DNA of 64,000 nt from Eubacterium multiforme (GCF_030813415.1 NZ_JAUSUF010000001.1:780922-844921), one strand, 5' to 3'. Positions 45,934 to 55,986 are shown, counted from the first letter of the stretch. The notes: generated from the letters alone by a model not told the origin. Made by a program: numbers and translations.

Positions 45934-47085
45934 TTAATTAGATTCTAAAACTACTGTAAGGTTTATTTTCTTTCCGTCCCTTATAACTTGAGTTTCTACC
46001 TTATCTCCAGATTTCATTTTATTTTTAATATTATTTAATTCTTCAAGAGTTTTTACCTTTTCTCCTCCAAATTTTACTATTGTATCTCCTTGTTTAATCC
46101 CTGCTTTTTCTGCTGGTGAAAAAGGTACAACTTCTACAACATAAATTCCTTCTGGTAAGTTATATTGTTTAGACATTTCTTTATTTATTTCTCTAACTTT
46201 AACTCCTAAAGTTAATATTGGTTTTGAAAGAACATCTAATTTATCTTTAACTTCATTAATTGGAATTGCAAATCCTATTCCTTCAGCTCCTCCAGCTAAC
46301 TTTAATGTGTTTATACCAATTACTTTTCCTTCTGAATTAACTAAAGGACCTCCACTATTTCCTGGATTTATAGCTGCATCTGTTTGAATTAAATTAACTT
46401 GTTTTCCTGTTTCAGTATTTACACTTCTTCCAACTGCACTTACAACACCCTTTGTTACTGTTTGTGCAAAGTCTTTAGATAAAGGAGTTCCTATTGCAAT
46501 AACATCTTCTCCTGGCTTTACATCTGATGAATTTCCAAGTTCTGCAACTGCTGGTACTTGGAATTTTCCTTCTAATTTAATCATAGCTATATCTTGATTT
46601 TCATCATAATTAACTACCTTAGCCTTAACTTCTTTTCCTGTGCTTAAAGTTACTGTTACTTCTTGTGCTCCTTTTACAACATGATAATTAGTTAAAATAT
46701 ATCCTTCTTTATTTATTATAAAGCCTGATCCTATACCTTCAACTTCCTTTGGAAACATTCCATTTTGCATAAGTCCTTTAGTTGAAACTATAACAACTGC
46801 TGGAGCTACCTTATTAAAAGCTTGTTGAGTTGTTAATTTAGCTCCTTCCTTAAATCCTGAAGAACCTCCATTACTAGAATCACTTTGAATAATTTTATTA
46901 TCATTATTTCTCATAATAAAATATGTTATCCCACTACCACAAACTCCTGCTAATAAAGCTACTATTACAACTAGCGACGCAATAAGTACTGTTCTTTTTC
47001 CTTTTTTCTTCTTTGGCTGATAATTTATATTTATATTATCACTATTGCTATTAAAATCTTTATTTTTATTTTCATCTGTATTCAT
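45934..47085 (-). CDS. htrA: HtrA/DegP-like membrane-anchored serine protease
   Basis: Surface quality-control protease. 383 residues: Asn/Lys-rich cytoplasmic tail, membrane helix (about residues 32-55), S1C protease with His in LTNYHVV, Asp in NQDIAMIKLEG and Ser in INPGNSGGPLV, then one PDZ domain (PEGIYVVEVVPFSPAEKAGIKQGD). ATG 47085 is chosen with GGGAGGG 5 nt before; the frame is open 20 codons further up. Single gene. The nearest paralogues are HtrA/HtrB/YyxA; which one cannot be told. Confidence 0.93.
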   Translation of the reverse strand: MNTDENKNKDFNSNSDNININYQPKKKKGKRTVLIASLVVIVALLAGVCGSGITYFIMRNNDNKIIQSDSSNGGSSGFKEGAKLTTQQAFNKVAPAVVIVSTKGLMQNGMFPKEVEGIGSGFIINKEGYILTNYHVVKGAQEVTVTLSTGKEVKAKVVNYDENQDIAMIKLEGKFQVPAVAELGNSSDVKPGEDVIAIGTPLSKDFAQTVTKGVVSAVGRSVNTETGKQVNLIQTDAAINPGNSGGPLVNSEGKVIGINTLKLAGGAEGIGFAIPINEVKDKLDVLSKPILTLGVKVREINKEMSKQYNLPEGIYVVEVVPFSPAEKAGIKQGDTIVKFGGEKVKTLEELNNIKNKMKSGDKVETQVIRDGKKINLTVVLESN

Positions 47086-47193
47086 TATATCCCTCCCAAT
47101 CAAACTTTGCTTAATAATAGTATAAAAACTCTTTGTGTCAACCATATGACATAAAAAGAAAATTTTAATTAATACTAAAATTTTTTATAAAAA

Positions 47194-47224
47194 AATACTG
47201 AATAGTTACTTTCTATTCAGTATT
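47194..47224 (-). terminator. Terminator of hydrolase-like gene
   Basis: AATACTGAATAG / CTATTCAGTATT, 7-nt loop, then TTTTTTAT on the minus strand. Confidence 0.87.
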
Positions 47225-47252
47225 ATTATAACCATATAAATTTACATTAAGC

Positions 47253-48275
47253 TTAATTATTATTTTTATTATTCTTTTTTTCTATTCGTCTAGCTGTTTC
47301 CACAACTTTTTTAATTGCATTCTCAACATTTTGACTATCCATCATAGAATACATATTTCCATTATAATTACTCTTATATTGGAATGTTAAATCTGGACTT
47401 CCAAGATTTTTTAAAGAATTATTTTCTTCATTACTTACTATATAATAAGGTATGTCCTTAAACATTCCAGCTCTTTGGCTATTACTTACCTTATCATATA
47501 TATTTTTTCTTTCATTATATACAGCTTCTCTGTAATTACTTTGATCCTTCTTTAAATTATATTCTTCTTTAGCTATACTTTGTAAATTATTTTCAAAGTC
47601 TTTATTATTACTTGCTAGTCCTAATTTATCTAATAACAATGTCAATGAACACTTTGATCCTAAATATTCTATTTTCTTTCTTACTAAATCTAATGTATCT
47701 CCAATTGTGTTTTTACTATTATTTAATTTATTTTCATCATATGGATTTACTAAAACTACTCCCTTTACAGTATCAGGATACATACTTGCAAAATTAGTCA
47801 TTACCAAACTACCATATCCTTCTCCAACTAATATATATGGAGCACTAACAGCTGATTTTCTTAATAATATCTTTAAATCTTCAGCTTGCTGTTTTGGAGT
47901 TAATCTATCTCCTCCATCATTAAATCCATATCCTCTTCTGTTATATACAAAAGTTTTAACTCCATCAGTATTTTGAACCTCATTCACTACATTTTTCCAT
48001 TCATATGAGTTAGCTGCCATATCTCCATCAAAGATTACTGTTAAATCTCCTGTTCCAGAATTGTTATATTCCATTTTTTTCTCGTTAACTCTAGTATATT
48101 TCATTCTAGAATCAATCTTTTCTCCTACATAAAATCCATATCCCCATTGAATAATCATTCCAGCTAAAATAACTATTAATATTGTTATTATTATTCTCTT
48201 AAAAAGAATTGGTTTTGGGAGTTTTTCTTTCATATTTACTTTATGTAAGCTATTAGAATTAGGTAATAATCTCAT
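47253..48275 (-). CDS. Membrane-anchored alpha/beta-hydrolase-like protein, likely lacking catalysis
   Basis: 340 residues. Basic N-terminus, one membrane helix (about residues 27-46), then an alpha/beta hydrolase fold: VIFDGD, KTFVYNRRGYGFNDGG, VVLVNPYD. The nucleophile elbow usually GHSxGG is here VGEGYGSL, with Gly in place of the Ser nucleophile, and the C-terminal catalytic His is not evident (MYSMMDSQNVENAI). ATG 48275 has AGGGGG 6 nt before it; the ATG at 48281 overlaps that site. It lies 18 bp after tsaD. Likely a binding or structural role; function unknown. Confidence 0.8.
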   Translation of the reverse strand: MRLLPNSNSLHKVNMKEKLPKPILFKRIIITILIVILAGMIIQWGYGFYVGEKIDSRMKYTRVNEKKMEYNNSGTGDLTVIFDGDMAANSYEWKNVVNEVQNTDGVKTFVYNRRGYGFNDGGDRLTPKQQAEDLKILLRKSAVSAPYILVGEGYGSLVMTNFASMYPDTVKGVVLVNPYDENKLNNSKNTIGDTLDLVRKKIEYLGSKCSLTLLLDKLGLASNNKDFENNLQSIAKEEYNLKKDQSNYREAVYNERKNIYDKVSNSQRAGMFKDIPYYIVSNEENNSLKNLGSPDLTFQYKSNYNGNMYSMMDSQNVENAIKKVVETARRIEKKNNKNNN

Positions 48276-48293
48276 ATTCATCCCCCTGCTACA

Positions 48294-49304
48294 CTACAAT
48301 TTTAAATTTGGTTTAGCATTTAAATCTAATGATGATTCTTCTCCCATCATAAATCTAAAATATGCTGCACTTCCAATCATAGCTGCATTATCCGTACATA
48401 ATATTGGTTCTGGGAATAATATTTTTATTCCCTTTTCATTTCCTTCTGAAATTAAAGCTTCTCTTAAAGCCGAATTTGAGGCAACTCCACCTGCTATTGC
48501 AATCTTATCTAATTTTTTCTTATCACAAGTTGCAAAAACATTATCTCTTAAAACTTCAACTACAGCATTTTGAAATGATGCTGCAACATCAGCTCTATTT
48601 ACATCTATATCCTTCATCTTACACTTGTTTAAATAATTAAGAACTGCTGACTTTACTCCACTAAATGAAAAATCTAATGTATCATCGTGAAATTTAGCTC
48701 TTGGGAAAGCTATTGCATCTTTATTTCCTTCCTTAGCTAACTTATCTATTTTAGGGCCTCCTGGATATCCAAGTCCTATTGCCCTTGCTACCTTATCATA
48801 AGCTTCTCCAGCCGCATCATCTCTTGTCTGTCCAATAACTTCATATTTCCCATAATCTTTTACATAAACTATAAAAGTATGTCCTCCTGAAACTACAAGT
48901 GAAACAAATGGTGGCTTTAAATCTTTATGTTGTATATAATTTGCTGATATATGTCCTTCTATGTGATTAACTCCAATTAAAGGTTTCTTTGATGCCATAG
49001 CAAGGCCCTTTGCATATTGAAGACCAACTAATAAGGCTCCAACAAGACCTGGTCCATAAGTAACACCAATTGCATCTATATCATCTAAAGTTACATTAGC
49101 TTTCTCTAAAGCCTCTTTAACTACTTCATCTATAACTTCAATATGCATTCTTGATGCAACTTCTGGTACAACACCTCCAAATTTTGTATGAGTATCTATT
49201 TGAGAAGCTATTATATTAGATAAAACATCCCTACCATTTAAAACAACAGCAGCTGATGTTTCATCACAGCTTGATTCAATTGCTAAAATTAATTTTCTAT
49301 CCAT
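48294..49304 (-). CDS. tsaD: tRNA N6-adenosine threonylcarbamoyltransferase
   Basis: Transfers threonylcarbamoyl to A37 of ANN-decoding tRNAs. 336 residues. [12 protein letters not shown] at the start; metal-binding [63 protein letters not shown]. It works with the Sua5 product made by ywlC at 7.6-8.6 kb. TsaB and TsaE are not in the window. Confidence 0.96.
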   Translation of the reverse strand: MDRKLILAIESSCDETSAAVVLNGRDVLSNIIASQIDTHTKFGGVVPEVASRMHIEVIDEVVKEALEKANVTLDDIDAIGVTYGPGLVGALLVGLQYAKGLAMASKKPLIGVNHIEGHISANYIQHKDLKPPFVSLVVSGGHTFIVYVKDYGKYEVIGQTRDDAAGEAYDKVARAIGLGYPGGPKIDKLAKEGNKDAIAFPRAKFHDDTLDFSFSGVKSAVLNYLNKCKMKDIDVNRADVAASFQNAVVEVLRDNVFATCDKKKLDKIAIAGGVASNSALREALISEGNEKGIKILFPEPILCTDNAAMIGSAAYFRFMMGEESSLDLNAKPNLKL

Positions 49305-49505
49305 TTTAAAATTCCCTCTTCTTTATATAATCGTATAAATTTACTATTTGTAATTATACTTCATTAACACTTTATTATCAATGAAACCAGTACTTGTTAA
49401 GTATTTTTTAATAATGTATAGTTAAATTATATAATTTTAATTTAATTATTTCATTACATTTTAATTTCAATTTTTGGAAAATTAATGTCTAAAGGAGTTT
49501 AATAT

Positions 49506-50126
49506 ATGTCATCATATGCAAAAGTTATAGTTAAGGGATCTCCTATAACTAAATCAAACTTTAAATTACACAATAAAGATGGAAGAGCTATTTTACCATA
49601 TAATACTGGAAAATATCATGATAGGTATGCCCTTTATGAACAGGAAATAGCTTATGTAGCAAGGGTTCAAAATCCAAGTGTAGTTTTTACTGAAAGTCTT
49701 ATTGCAATACTTAAAGTTTATTATAAAAGTGAAAAAAGACATCCAGATACAATAAATATATCAAAAAGTATTTTTGATGGAATTGAAAAAAGTGGACTTA
49801 TAATAAATGATGCTCAAATTATAAAAATAATTGTTGAAGAATATTATGACAAGGAAGATCCTCGTTTTGAACTTGAATTATATCCAGCTAGTAAATTTAA
49901 ACTTTCATTTTCATTAGAGGAAAGAGATGAGGAATTACCTGTAAAAAATTATACTTCACTAAATAAATCTCCTATTTCAAAAAACTTAAAACCAAAAGAA
50001 ATAGAAACTAAAAATTTAGAATATACTTGTGAGATATGTAAGAAAAAAGTTTCTCCTAAAGACTCAATTAAAGCAAATAAGGGAAAAACATTAATATGCA
50101 AAAGTTGTTTTAATAAACTTTTTTAA
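49506..50126 (+). CDS. RusA-like resolvase-fold protein with C-terminal zinc ribbon
   Basis: 206 residues. The first 130 residues resemble RusA Holliday junction resolvases: KVIVKGSPITKSNFK, then HPDTINISKSIFDGIEKSGLIINDAQI. RusA's catalytic DxDN is here DTIN, so one of the acidic residues is replaced. A linker of about 35 residues leads to a zinc ribbon CEIC-x(21)-CKSC (about residues 175-202). RusA is normally phage-derived, but no phage gene is adjacent. AAAGGAG precedes the ATG. DNA binding is a fair inference; resolvase activity is doubtful. Confidence 0.72.
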   Translation: MSSYAKVIVKGSPITKSNFKLHNKDGRAILPYNTGKYHDRYALYEQEIAYVARVQNPSVVFTESLIAILKVYYKSEKRHPDTINISKSIFDGIEKSGLIINDAQIIKIIVEEYYDKEDPRFELELYPASKFKLSFSLEERDEELPVKNYTSLNKSPISKNLKPKEIETKNLEYTCEICKKKVSPKDSIKANKGKTLICKSCFNKLF

Positions 50127-50145
50127 AATTTAGAGGTGATATTTT

Positions 50146-50721
50146 ATGAATTCTAAAAATATAGATATGGTTTTAATTGGAGATAGCCTAACTTTTGGCT
50201 ATGGAGTTTCTAGAAAAAATTCTTGGGTTTATAAATTACAAAATGAATATACTAACCTAAAAATATTAAATAAAGGAGTAAATGGAGATACAACCTCCTT
50301 AATGCTTACAAGATATTATAAAGATGTAACTAAAAACCTTCCAAAAATAACCTTTATAATGGGAGGTACTAATGATTTATTAAGTGGAAGAAATGTGGAT
50401 TATATAATTAAAAATATAGAACTTATGATTAAGGAATCTTTAGATAATAATTCATCTATAATAGTTGGCATACCACCTATTATAATAAAAAATATGGCTG
50501 AAGCTATATTTATGCCCTCTCCTTATTATGACCATTGTGATAAAAATCTTCCTATTTTAAGAGATAGTATTATTAATTTACAAAAAAAATATCCTTTCAA
50601 ATATGTTGATTTTTATACATTAACTAAAAATCATATAAATGAAAAGATATTTTTAGATGGAATTCACCTAAATGAAAAGGGAAATGATTTACTATTCAAT
50701 TTCTTTAAGGATATATTGTGA
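50146..50721 (+). CDS. SGNH/GDSL family hydrolase
   Basis: 191 residues, esterase/lipase fold. Block I GDSLTFGYG with the nucleophile Ser (residue 14), block II Gly in NKGVNGDTTS, block III GGTNDLL, block V DGIHLNEKGN with Asp and His. No signal peptide, so probably cytoplasmic. It starts 20 bp after the RusA-like gene and its end overlaps the convergent oxidoreductase by 30 bp. Substrate unknown. Confidence 0.88.
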   Translation: MNSKNIDMVLIGDSLTFGYGVSRKNSWVYKLQNEYTNLKILNKGVNGDTTSLMLTRYYKDVTKNLPKITFIMGGTNDLLSGRNVDYIIKNIELMIKESLDNNSSIIVGIPPIIIKNMAEAIFMPSPYYDHCDKNLPILRDSIINLQKKYPFKYVDFYTLTKNHINEKIFLDGIHLNEKGNDLLFNFFKDIL

Positions 50722-51651
50722 TGCTATAAATCCTGCATCATATCCATTTATATCATCCATATCTATACACTTTTTACCATGTATAACATTTCCGCAGGCA
50801 AATAACCATTCCTTTGAAGTTTTATAGTTATTAACCTTTGGTGTTTTTAAACTCTTATCTATTTCAAGATTAAGTTTTTTTACAACTCCAAGTTCTGGAT
50901 AATACCCAACAGATAAAAATAATGAATCACAATTTATTTCTTTAATTTCATCTGTATTTTTATCTAGCACCTTAACTTTATTTATTCTTTTATTTCCTTC
51001 TATTTCTAAAAGTTTAGCATTTTCTAATAAATTTATATTAAAATCTTCTATTATTTCTCTTTCCTCTTTAGTAAGAACAAAGCCGCTATTTTTATTTATT
51101 ATTAGTGATGCAACTTTTCCACCTTCAATTTCTACTCTTCTTGCAAGTATAATTGCCCATTTACTATTTGCTACAATAACTGGATTTTTCCCCGGCAATA
51201 ATCCTTCTAAATTTATAAATCTATGAGCATTGCCAATGGTAAATATTCCTGTAAACTTACTTGTAGGTGCTAGTACATTACCTGTATATCTTTCACGACA
51301 TCCAGTTGCCAAAATAACTGCCTTAGCTTTTATATCTCTCATTCCATCCTTTTCATTAACATATGTAATTACTCTATCCTCTGAGATATTTAGTACAGTT
51401 GTTTTTTTCTTTTTATCAAAGTCATATTTTGAAAGTTTAATCCTAATAAGTTCTACAAATTCTGGACCTGTAACTTCATCCTCTAAATATGATTTACCAA
51501 AACCATTATGAATACATTGATTTAGTATTCCACCAAATGTTTCTTCTCTATCTATTAAAAGCACACTTTTTATTCCATTTTCTAAAGCTGCTAAAGTTGC
51601 TGTCATTCCTGATATTCCACCACCAACAACTACTAAATCATATTTTTTCAT
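50692..51651 (-). CDS. FAD-dependent pyridine nucleotide oxidoreductase
   Basis: 319 residues. FAD-binding VVVGGGISGMTATLAALENG (residues 6-25), FGGILNQCIHNGFG, the ATG-type motif VILATGCRERY, and a C-terminal FAD contact WLFACGNVIHGKKCIDMDDINGYDAG. It resembles the alpha-type NAD(P)/FAD oxidoreductases found beside clostridial glycerol kinase operons and lacks the thioredoxin reductase CxxC pair. It starts 6 bp after the lipid kinase. Electron acceptor unknown. Confidence 0.82.
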   Translation of the reverse strand: MKKYDLVVVGGGISGMTATLAALENGIKSVLLIDREETFGGILNQCIHNGFGKSYLEDEVTGPEFVELIRIKLSKYDFDKKKKTTVLNISEDRVITYVNEKDGMRDIKAKAVILATGCRERYTGNVLAPTSKFTGIFTIGNAHRFINLEGLLPGKNPVIVANSKWAIILARRVEIEGGKVASLIINKNSGFVLTKEEREIIEDFNINLLENAKLLEIEGNKRINKVKVLDKNTDEIKEINCDSLFLSVGYYPELGVVKKLNLEIDKSLKTPKVNNYKTSKEWLFACGNVIHGKKCIDMDDINGYDAGFIASQYILKEIE

Positions 51652-51656
51652 ACATT

Positions 51657-52559
51657 TTACACTTCCTTTATTTCTTTTTTAGGAACTATAATATTTATAG
51701 CCTTTGGTATTATTTCAAAGGTCATATCATTTAAAAATGCAATTTCTCCATCTATATTTGTTGTTATCTCTTCCTTTGCCTTCACACGAATTTTCTTGCA
51801 CTTTATATATGTTACTTCATCTATATCTCTAATATCTTTCCCTTTAATAACTTTAGGTAAAAATCTAATTAGTCTATGTACCTTAGGTCTTCTTATAGCA
51901 TAAACATCTAAAAAGCCATCTTCAATTTCTGCATTTGGTGCTATACTTATTCCTCCACCATAACATTTTCCATTTGCTACTGCAATTAAATACATTTCAG
52001 TATCTATTTCTTTTCCATCTACTTCAAATATTAATTTCATAGATTTAAAAGTTATTAGTGAATTTATAAGTCCTATAGCATAAGCCATAGGACCACTTAT
52101 TAACCTATATTTTTTATACTTTCTAGCATTATTAACTACATTTGCATCAAAACCAACAGAAGATATATTTAAATAATATCTTTCATTTAACTTTGCAACA
52201 TCTATTGTCTTTTCTTTACCATATATTAATTTTTGTAATATATTATCACAGCTTATATCTCCATATAAAGTTCTAGCAAAATCATTACCAGAACCTGCTG
52301 GTATAACAGCAAGAGAACTATCTGAACCTATCATTCCATTTAAAACTTCATTTAATGTTCCATCTCCACCAATTGAATAAACTCTACATTTTTCCTTTGA
52401 AGTTAATTCTTTAACTTTCCTTGTAGCATATCCACTTTTTTCTGTGATTACTATTTCATACTTAAGATCTAAATCTTTAAATATATCTTCTATCTTTTCT
52501 TTAAATTCTATACTTTTTCCTTTTCCCGCTACAGGATTAATAATAAAAATGTGTTTCAT
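51657..52559 (-). CDS. Diacylglycerol kinase family lipid kinase (YegS/BmrU)
   Basis: 300 residues. FIINPVAGKGKS (residues 4-15), the kinase motif GGDGTLNEVLNG, and AVIPAGSGNDFARTL; YIAVANGKCYGGGISIAPNAEIEDGFLDV. Phosphorylates diacylglycerol or a similar lipid at the membrane. ATG 52559 has GGAG 6 nt before it; an ATG 12 nt earlier overlaps that site. Co-oriented with the FAD oxidoreductase. Confidence 0.9.
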   Translation of the reverse strand: MKHIFIINPVAGKGKSIEFKEKIEDIFKDLDLKYEIVITEKSGYATRKVKELTSKEKCRVYSIGGDGTLNEVLNGMIGSDSSLAVIPAGSGNDFARTLYGDISCDNILQKLIYGKEKTIDVAKLNERYYLNISSVGFDANVVNNARKYKKYRLISGPMAYAIGLINSLITFKSMKLIFEVDGKEIDTEMYLIAVANGKCYGGGISIAPNAEIEDGFLDVYAIRRPKVHRLIRFLPKVIKGKDIRDIDEVTYIKCKKIRVKAKEEITTNIDGEIAFLNDMTFEIIPKAINIIVPKKEIKEV

Positions 52560-52637
52560 AAAATACTCCATAAATCTTTTTTTAATATGATAGATTATAT
52601 CATATTAAAATCAGATATTTCTATATTAAAAAACAAT

Positions 52638-53207
52638 CTATATTTTTACTATCCTTTTACCATTCATAATTTCAACTATTGTATACATATTTGAAACTTC
52701 ACCTGTTAAAAGCTTGTCCTTAAGTCCATAAAAGTCTAAGCATGTTCCACAACATACAATTTTTGTTCCTTTTCTCTCTAATTCCTTAATACTATCAATA
52801 ACTTCTGTTCCCTCTGTTACAAGTTTAACTCCTCCATTTAAGAAAACTAATTCCTCTGGAATTTCTGAAGATTCGCTTAGGGCATACATATAACTCTTCA
52901 TTAAAAGTTTTCCTAAAGCATCATCCCCTTCACCCATTTTATCAGTAGAAATTACTATTGAGAAAGTATCCTTTTTCTCTTCTTTCTTTCCTTCTAATTC
53001 CTTAGATATTGTAAGTCTAAATAAACCAGCCTCTTCAACACCATTAACTGTAAATCCTGAATTCTCAGCAAATCTTGTTACATTAGTATTAGCTATTTCA
53101 TTATCTACAATTACAACAACCTCTCCTTTTTCTATTCCTTCAAAATATTTTTTAGTTTCTATTACTGGTTTAGGACATGCTAGTCCAACGCAATTAATAG
53201 TCTTCAT
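52638..53207 (-). CDS. yedF: YedF-family sulfurtransferase-like protein
   Basis: 189 residues. N-terminal TusA domain with GLACPKPVIETKK (CPxP, Cys11) and a C-terminal DsrE-like domain (STDKMGEGDDALGKLLMKSYMYAL ... LVFLNGGVKLVTEG ... IVCCGTCLDFYGL). Linked by annotation to selenium metabolism; no selenocysteine or selenouridine gene is in the window. GGGGTGTTTTT precedes the ATG. Single gene; exact function unknown. Confidence 0.88.
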   Translation of the reverse strand: MKTINCVGLACPKPVIETKKYFEGIEKGEVVVIVDNEIANTNVTRFAENSGFTVNGVEEAGLFRLTISKELEGKKEEKKDTFSIVISTDKMGEGDDALGKLLMKSYMYALSESSEIPEELVFLNGGVKLVTEGTEVIDSIKELERKGTKIVCCGTCLDFYGLKDKLLTGEVSNMYTIVEIMNGKRIVKI

Positions 53208-53340
53208 AAAAACACCCCTTTTTTGTTATTATTAATACTTATATTATAACACTATTTTGCATTATTAAATTATCTCTTTATTGCTTAAATATAATCAATA
53301 TACTATAATTTAAGTTGATTAAATTTTAAGGGGTGACCAA

Positions 53341-55197
53341 ATGAAAAAGTTTCCAAAAAACTCAAAGAATAAGTTTGATAAAGATACGATTAACAGAATT
53401 ATTCTTTTTTTAATACCTTTATTTTCAATAGTATTTAAGGGTATTCTTTTTCAAAGCTTTGTAACTAGCAAAAATCCTTACGACCTAAATATCGCCCATG
53501 GATTTTCAGTTGCTAGTCACTTTCTAGACTATTATTTTGCTTTTGCACTAGTCTTTTTAAGCTTTGCATTGCTATTTAAAGGAAAGGGTCGTGTTATTTA
53601 TCTATTTGTAATTGACGCTATACTTACTGCTTTAATACTTACAGACATATCCTATTTTAGAGGATTCCAAACAGTACCATCAGTTCTTATATTTACTCAA
53701 ACGGCTAATTTGGACAACCTTTCAGGTAGTATATTATCAATGTTTAGCCCATATGATATTTTATTTGTATTAGATTTCATAATATTAGGGGTATATGTAT
53801 TCTTTACAAGAAAATCATATGTAAGAGTTCAAAGAAGGGCTATTAAAACATTCTTATGCACATTAATAATCCCTATACTATTTATTGCATATGTTCCATT
53901 TAACATTTATGCATTAAAAAATAAAGATGTTAAAAATTCATATCTTTTTGAAAATTATGATCCAAACAATACAGTTCAATATTTTTCATCAATTGGTTAT
54001 CATATAATGGATGCTATAAATGTTTATAAAGATTCAAAACCTTACACTTTAACTTCAGAGGAAAAACAAGAAGTTAAAGAGTATTATAAATTTAAAAATG
54101 AAAATTTACCTAACAATAAATATTACGGAATGTATAAAGGTAAAAATCTTATAATTATTCAAGTTGAATCTCTTGAAAGTTTTTTAATAGGTCACAAAAT
54201 AAATGGAAAACCTATAACACCTGTAATGGATAGTTTAATTAAAGAGGGTGTATATTTCCCTAATATATGTGAACAAGTTAATGAGGGTACAAGCGCCGAT
54301 TCAGATTTAATGATAAACGCTTCTATGTTACCTCTTAGAAGGGGTGCAACATTCTTTAGATACCCAAATAGAACTTATAACTCACTTCCTAAAATATTAG
54401 GTAAAAATGGTTATGACTCAATTGCAATTCATCCAGATAAAGGATCATTTTGGAACTACAAAAATGGTTTAACTGGAATTGGATTTAAAAACTTTAAAGA
54501 TTTCTATTCCTTTAATCCTGATGAGATAGTTGGAATGGGAATAAGTGATAGAACTTACTTTAAACAAGTTGTTCCTAAACTTGAAAAATTAAAACAACCA
54601 TTTTATTCATTTAATGTAACACTTACAAGTCATGGTCCTTTTGATCTTCCTCAAAAAATGAGAAAGCTTAATTTAGATCCTGAACTAAATAATAGTGAAC
54701 TTGGTGGATATTTTGAAAGCATTCATTACACTGATGCTCAAATAGGTTATTTCTTAAAGCTTCTTGATAAGGCTGGTCTTTTAGATAATACTGTTGTTGC
54801 AATAGAAGGAGATCATACTGGTGTCCATAAATATTATCAACATAGTATAGATAGCCAATCTCATAAGGAACCTTGGTACTCAGATAATGGTATACCACGA
54901 ATACCTCTTATTATTTATGATAAGAGTAAACCTGTTGGTAAGACCTTTGACGTAATGGGTGGCCAAATAGACATAATGCCAACATTATTATATGGATTTG
55001 GAGTTCCTGCAAAAGAGTATGAAAATACAGCTCTTGGAAGAAATCTTTTCAATACTAAGAGAGATTATGCAGTACTTACAAATGGAAAGCTTGTTGGAAA
55101 TTTAAATAATATTCCAGAAAAAGATCAAAAGCTTATTAAAGATACTTTAGAGTTATCTGATAAAATGATTCGTGCTGATTATTTTAAAAATAATTAG
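53341..55197 (+). CDS. ltaS: Lipoteichoic acid synthase family protein
   Basis: Polymerises glycerol phosphate from phosphatidylglycerol onto a glycolipid anchor. 618 residues. Five N-terminal membrane helices (to about residue 195), then the extracellular sulfatase-fold domain: QVESLESFLIGHKINGKPITP, nucleophile Thr in VNEGTSADSDLMINASMLPL, SHGPFDLP, and GDHTGVHKYY. AAGGGGTGACC precedes the ATG. The UgtP-like glycosyltransferase at 13.3 kb could supply the anchor. Several LtaS paralogues can occur per genome; whether this is the primase or polymerase is unknown. Confidence 0.92.
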   Translation: MKKFPKNSKNKFDKDTINRIILFLIPLFSIVFKGILFQSFVTSKNPYDLNIAHGFSVASHFLDYYFAFALVFLSFALLFKGKGRVIYLFVIDAILTALILTDISYFRGFQTVPSVLIFTQTANLDNLSGSILSMFSPYDILFVLDFIILGVYVFFTRKSYVRVQRRAIKTFLCTLIIPILFIAYVPFNIYALKNKDVKNSYLFENYDPNNTVQYFSSIGYHIMDAINVYKDSKPYTLTSEEKQEVKEYYKFKNENLPNNKYYGMYKGKNLIIIQVESLESFLIGHKINGKPITPVMDSLIKEGVYFPNICEQVNEGTSADSDLMINASMLPLRRGATFFRYPNRTYNSLPKILGKNGYDSIAIHPDKGSFWNYKNGLTGIGFKNFKDFYSFNPDEIVGMGISDRTYFKQVVPKLEKLKQPFYSFNVTLTSHGPFDLPQKMRKLNLDPELNNSELGGYFESIHYTDAQIGYFLKLLDKAGLLDNTVVAIEGDHTGVHKYYQHSIDSQSHKEPWYSDNGIPRIPLIIYDKSKPVGKTFDVMGGQIDIMPTLLYGFGVPAKEYENTALGRNLFNTKRDYAVLTNGKLVGNLNNIPEKDQKLIKDTLELSDKMIRADYFKNN

Positions 55198-55232
55198 AAT
55201 GTTTAAATAGCTCATTACTTTTAATTTAAACT

Positions 55233-55308
55233 AAAAAAGAACTAGAAATATTTCAAGTGTCATTTACTTAACTAAATGACACTTGAATTAAATTTCTAGT
55301 TCTTTTTT
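55233..55308. terminator. Long bidirectional hairpin between ltaS and dedA
   Basis: AAAAAAGAACTAGAAA pairs with TTTCTAGTTCTTTTTT, inner stem CAAGTGTCATTTA / TAAATGACACTTG. It overlaps the last bases of the dedA gene. Confidence 0.85.
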
Positions 55309-55904
55309 CTTTTATTATGTATTATCAAACATATAATAATTATAGCTACAACAATTAAACATGCAATTGAATACTTTCTAAAAATACCTACTATAAGATT
55401 TCTATTATTTCCAATATAATATCCTATAAGTAACAATGCAGAATTCCAAAGAGCAATTCCAACTGCTGAAAATATGACAAATACAGATTTATCAAGTTTT
55501 TCTGCCCCTGCAAAAAGTGAAACATACGTACGAGTAAATGGTAATACCCTTGTAACAAGAACTGTTATTTTCCCATAATTAGAAAATAACCTTTTTATAA
55601 TTAGCATTCCCTTCTTACTCTTTGGCATCTTTTTGTGAAGCCAGTTTATAACAAATTCTCCACCATAATATCCAATTGCATAACTAATTAGTGCTCCAAC
55701 TATAGCTGCTAAAACTGTACATATTAATACTAAAGTAAAACTATAATCCCCATCTGCAATACTTAACCCAACACAGGGCAAAACTACTTCACTTGGTAAT
55801 GGAATACATGCATATTCAAGCATAGTTACAATAAATATACCTAAATATCCAAAACTTTCTGTAATATGAATTGCTATAGTGATTATGCTATTCATTAGAT
55901 CCAT
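55296..55904 (-). CDS. DedA family membrane protein
   Basis: 202 residues. EYACIPLPSEVVLPCVGLSI, the re-entrant-loop-like AIVGALISYAIGYYGGEFVINW, and VLVTRVLPFTRTYVSLFAG, all DedA signatures. The family moves lipids such as undecaprenyl phosphate across the membrane in some members; here only membrane lipid transport is inferred. Converges on ltaS over a shared hairpin. Confidence 0.9.
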   Translation of the reverse strand: MDLMNSIITIAIHITESFGYLGIFIVTMLEYACIPLPSEVVLPCVGLSIADGDYSFTLVLICTVLAAIVGALISYAIGYYGGEFVINWLHKKMPKSKKGMLIIKRLFSNYGKITVLVTRVLPFTRTYVSLFAGAEKLDKSVFVIFSAVGIALWNSALLLIGYYIGNNRNLIVGIFRKYSIACLIVVAIIIICLIIHNKRKKN

Positions 55905-55986
55905 ATAAAATTAATTCTCCTTAAATCTACTACTCTGATTTGTATTATATCACTTTGTTATTATAAATATATTAAGAAAATAGAAA

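Noticed and set aside
49506..50126. Prophage remnant marked by RusA-like gene
   Set aside because: No integrase, terminase, att repeats or other phage genes nearby; base composition like its neighbours.
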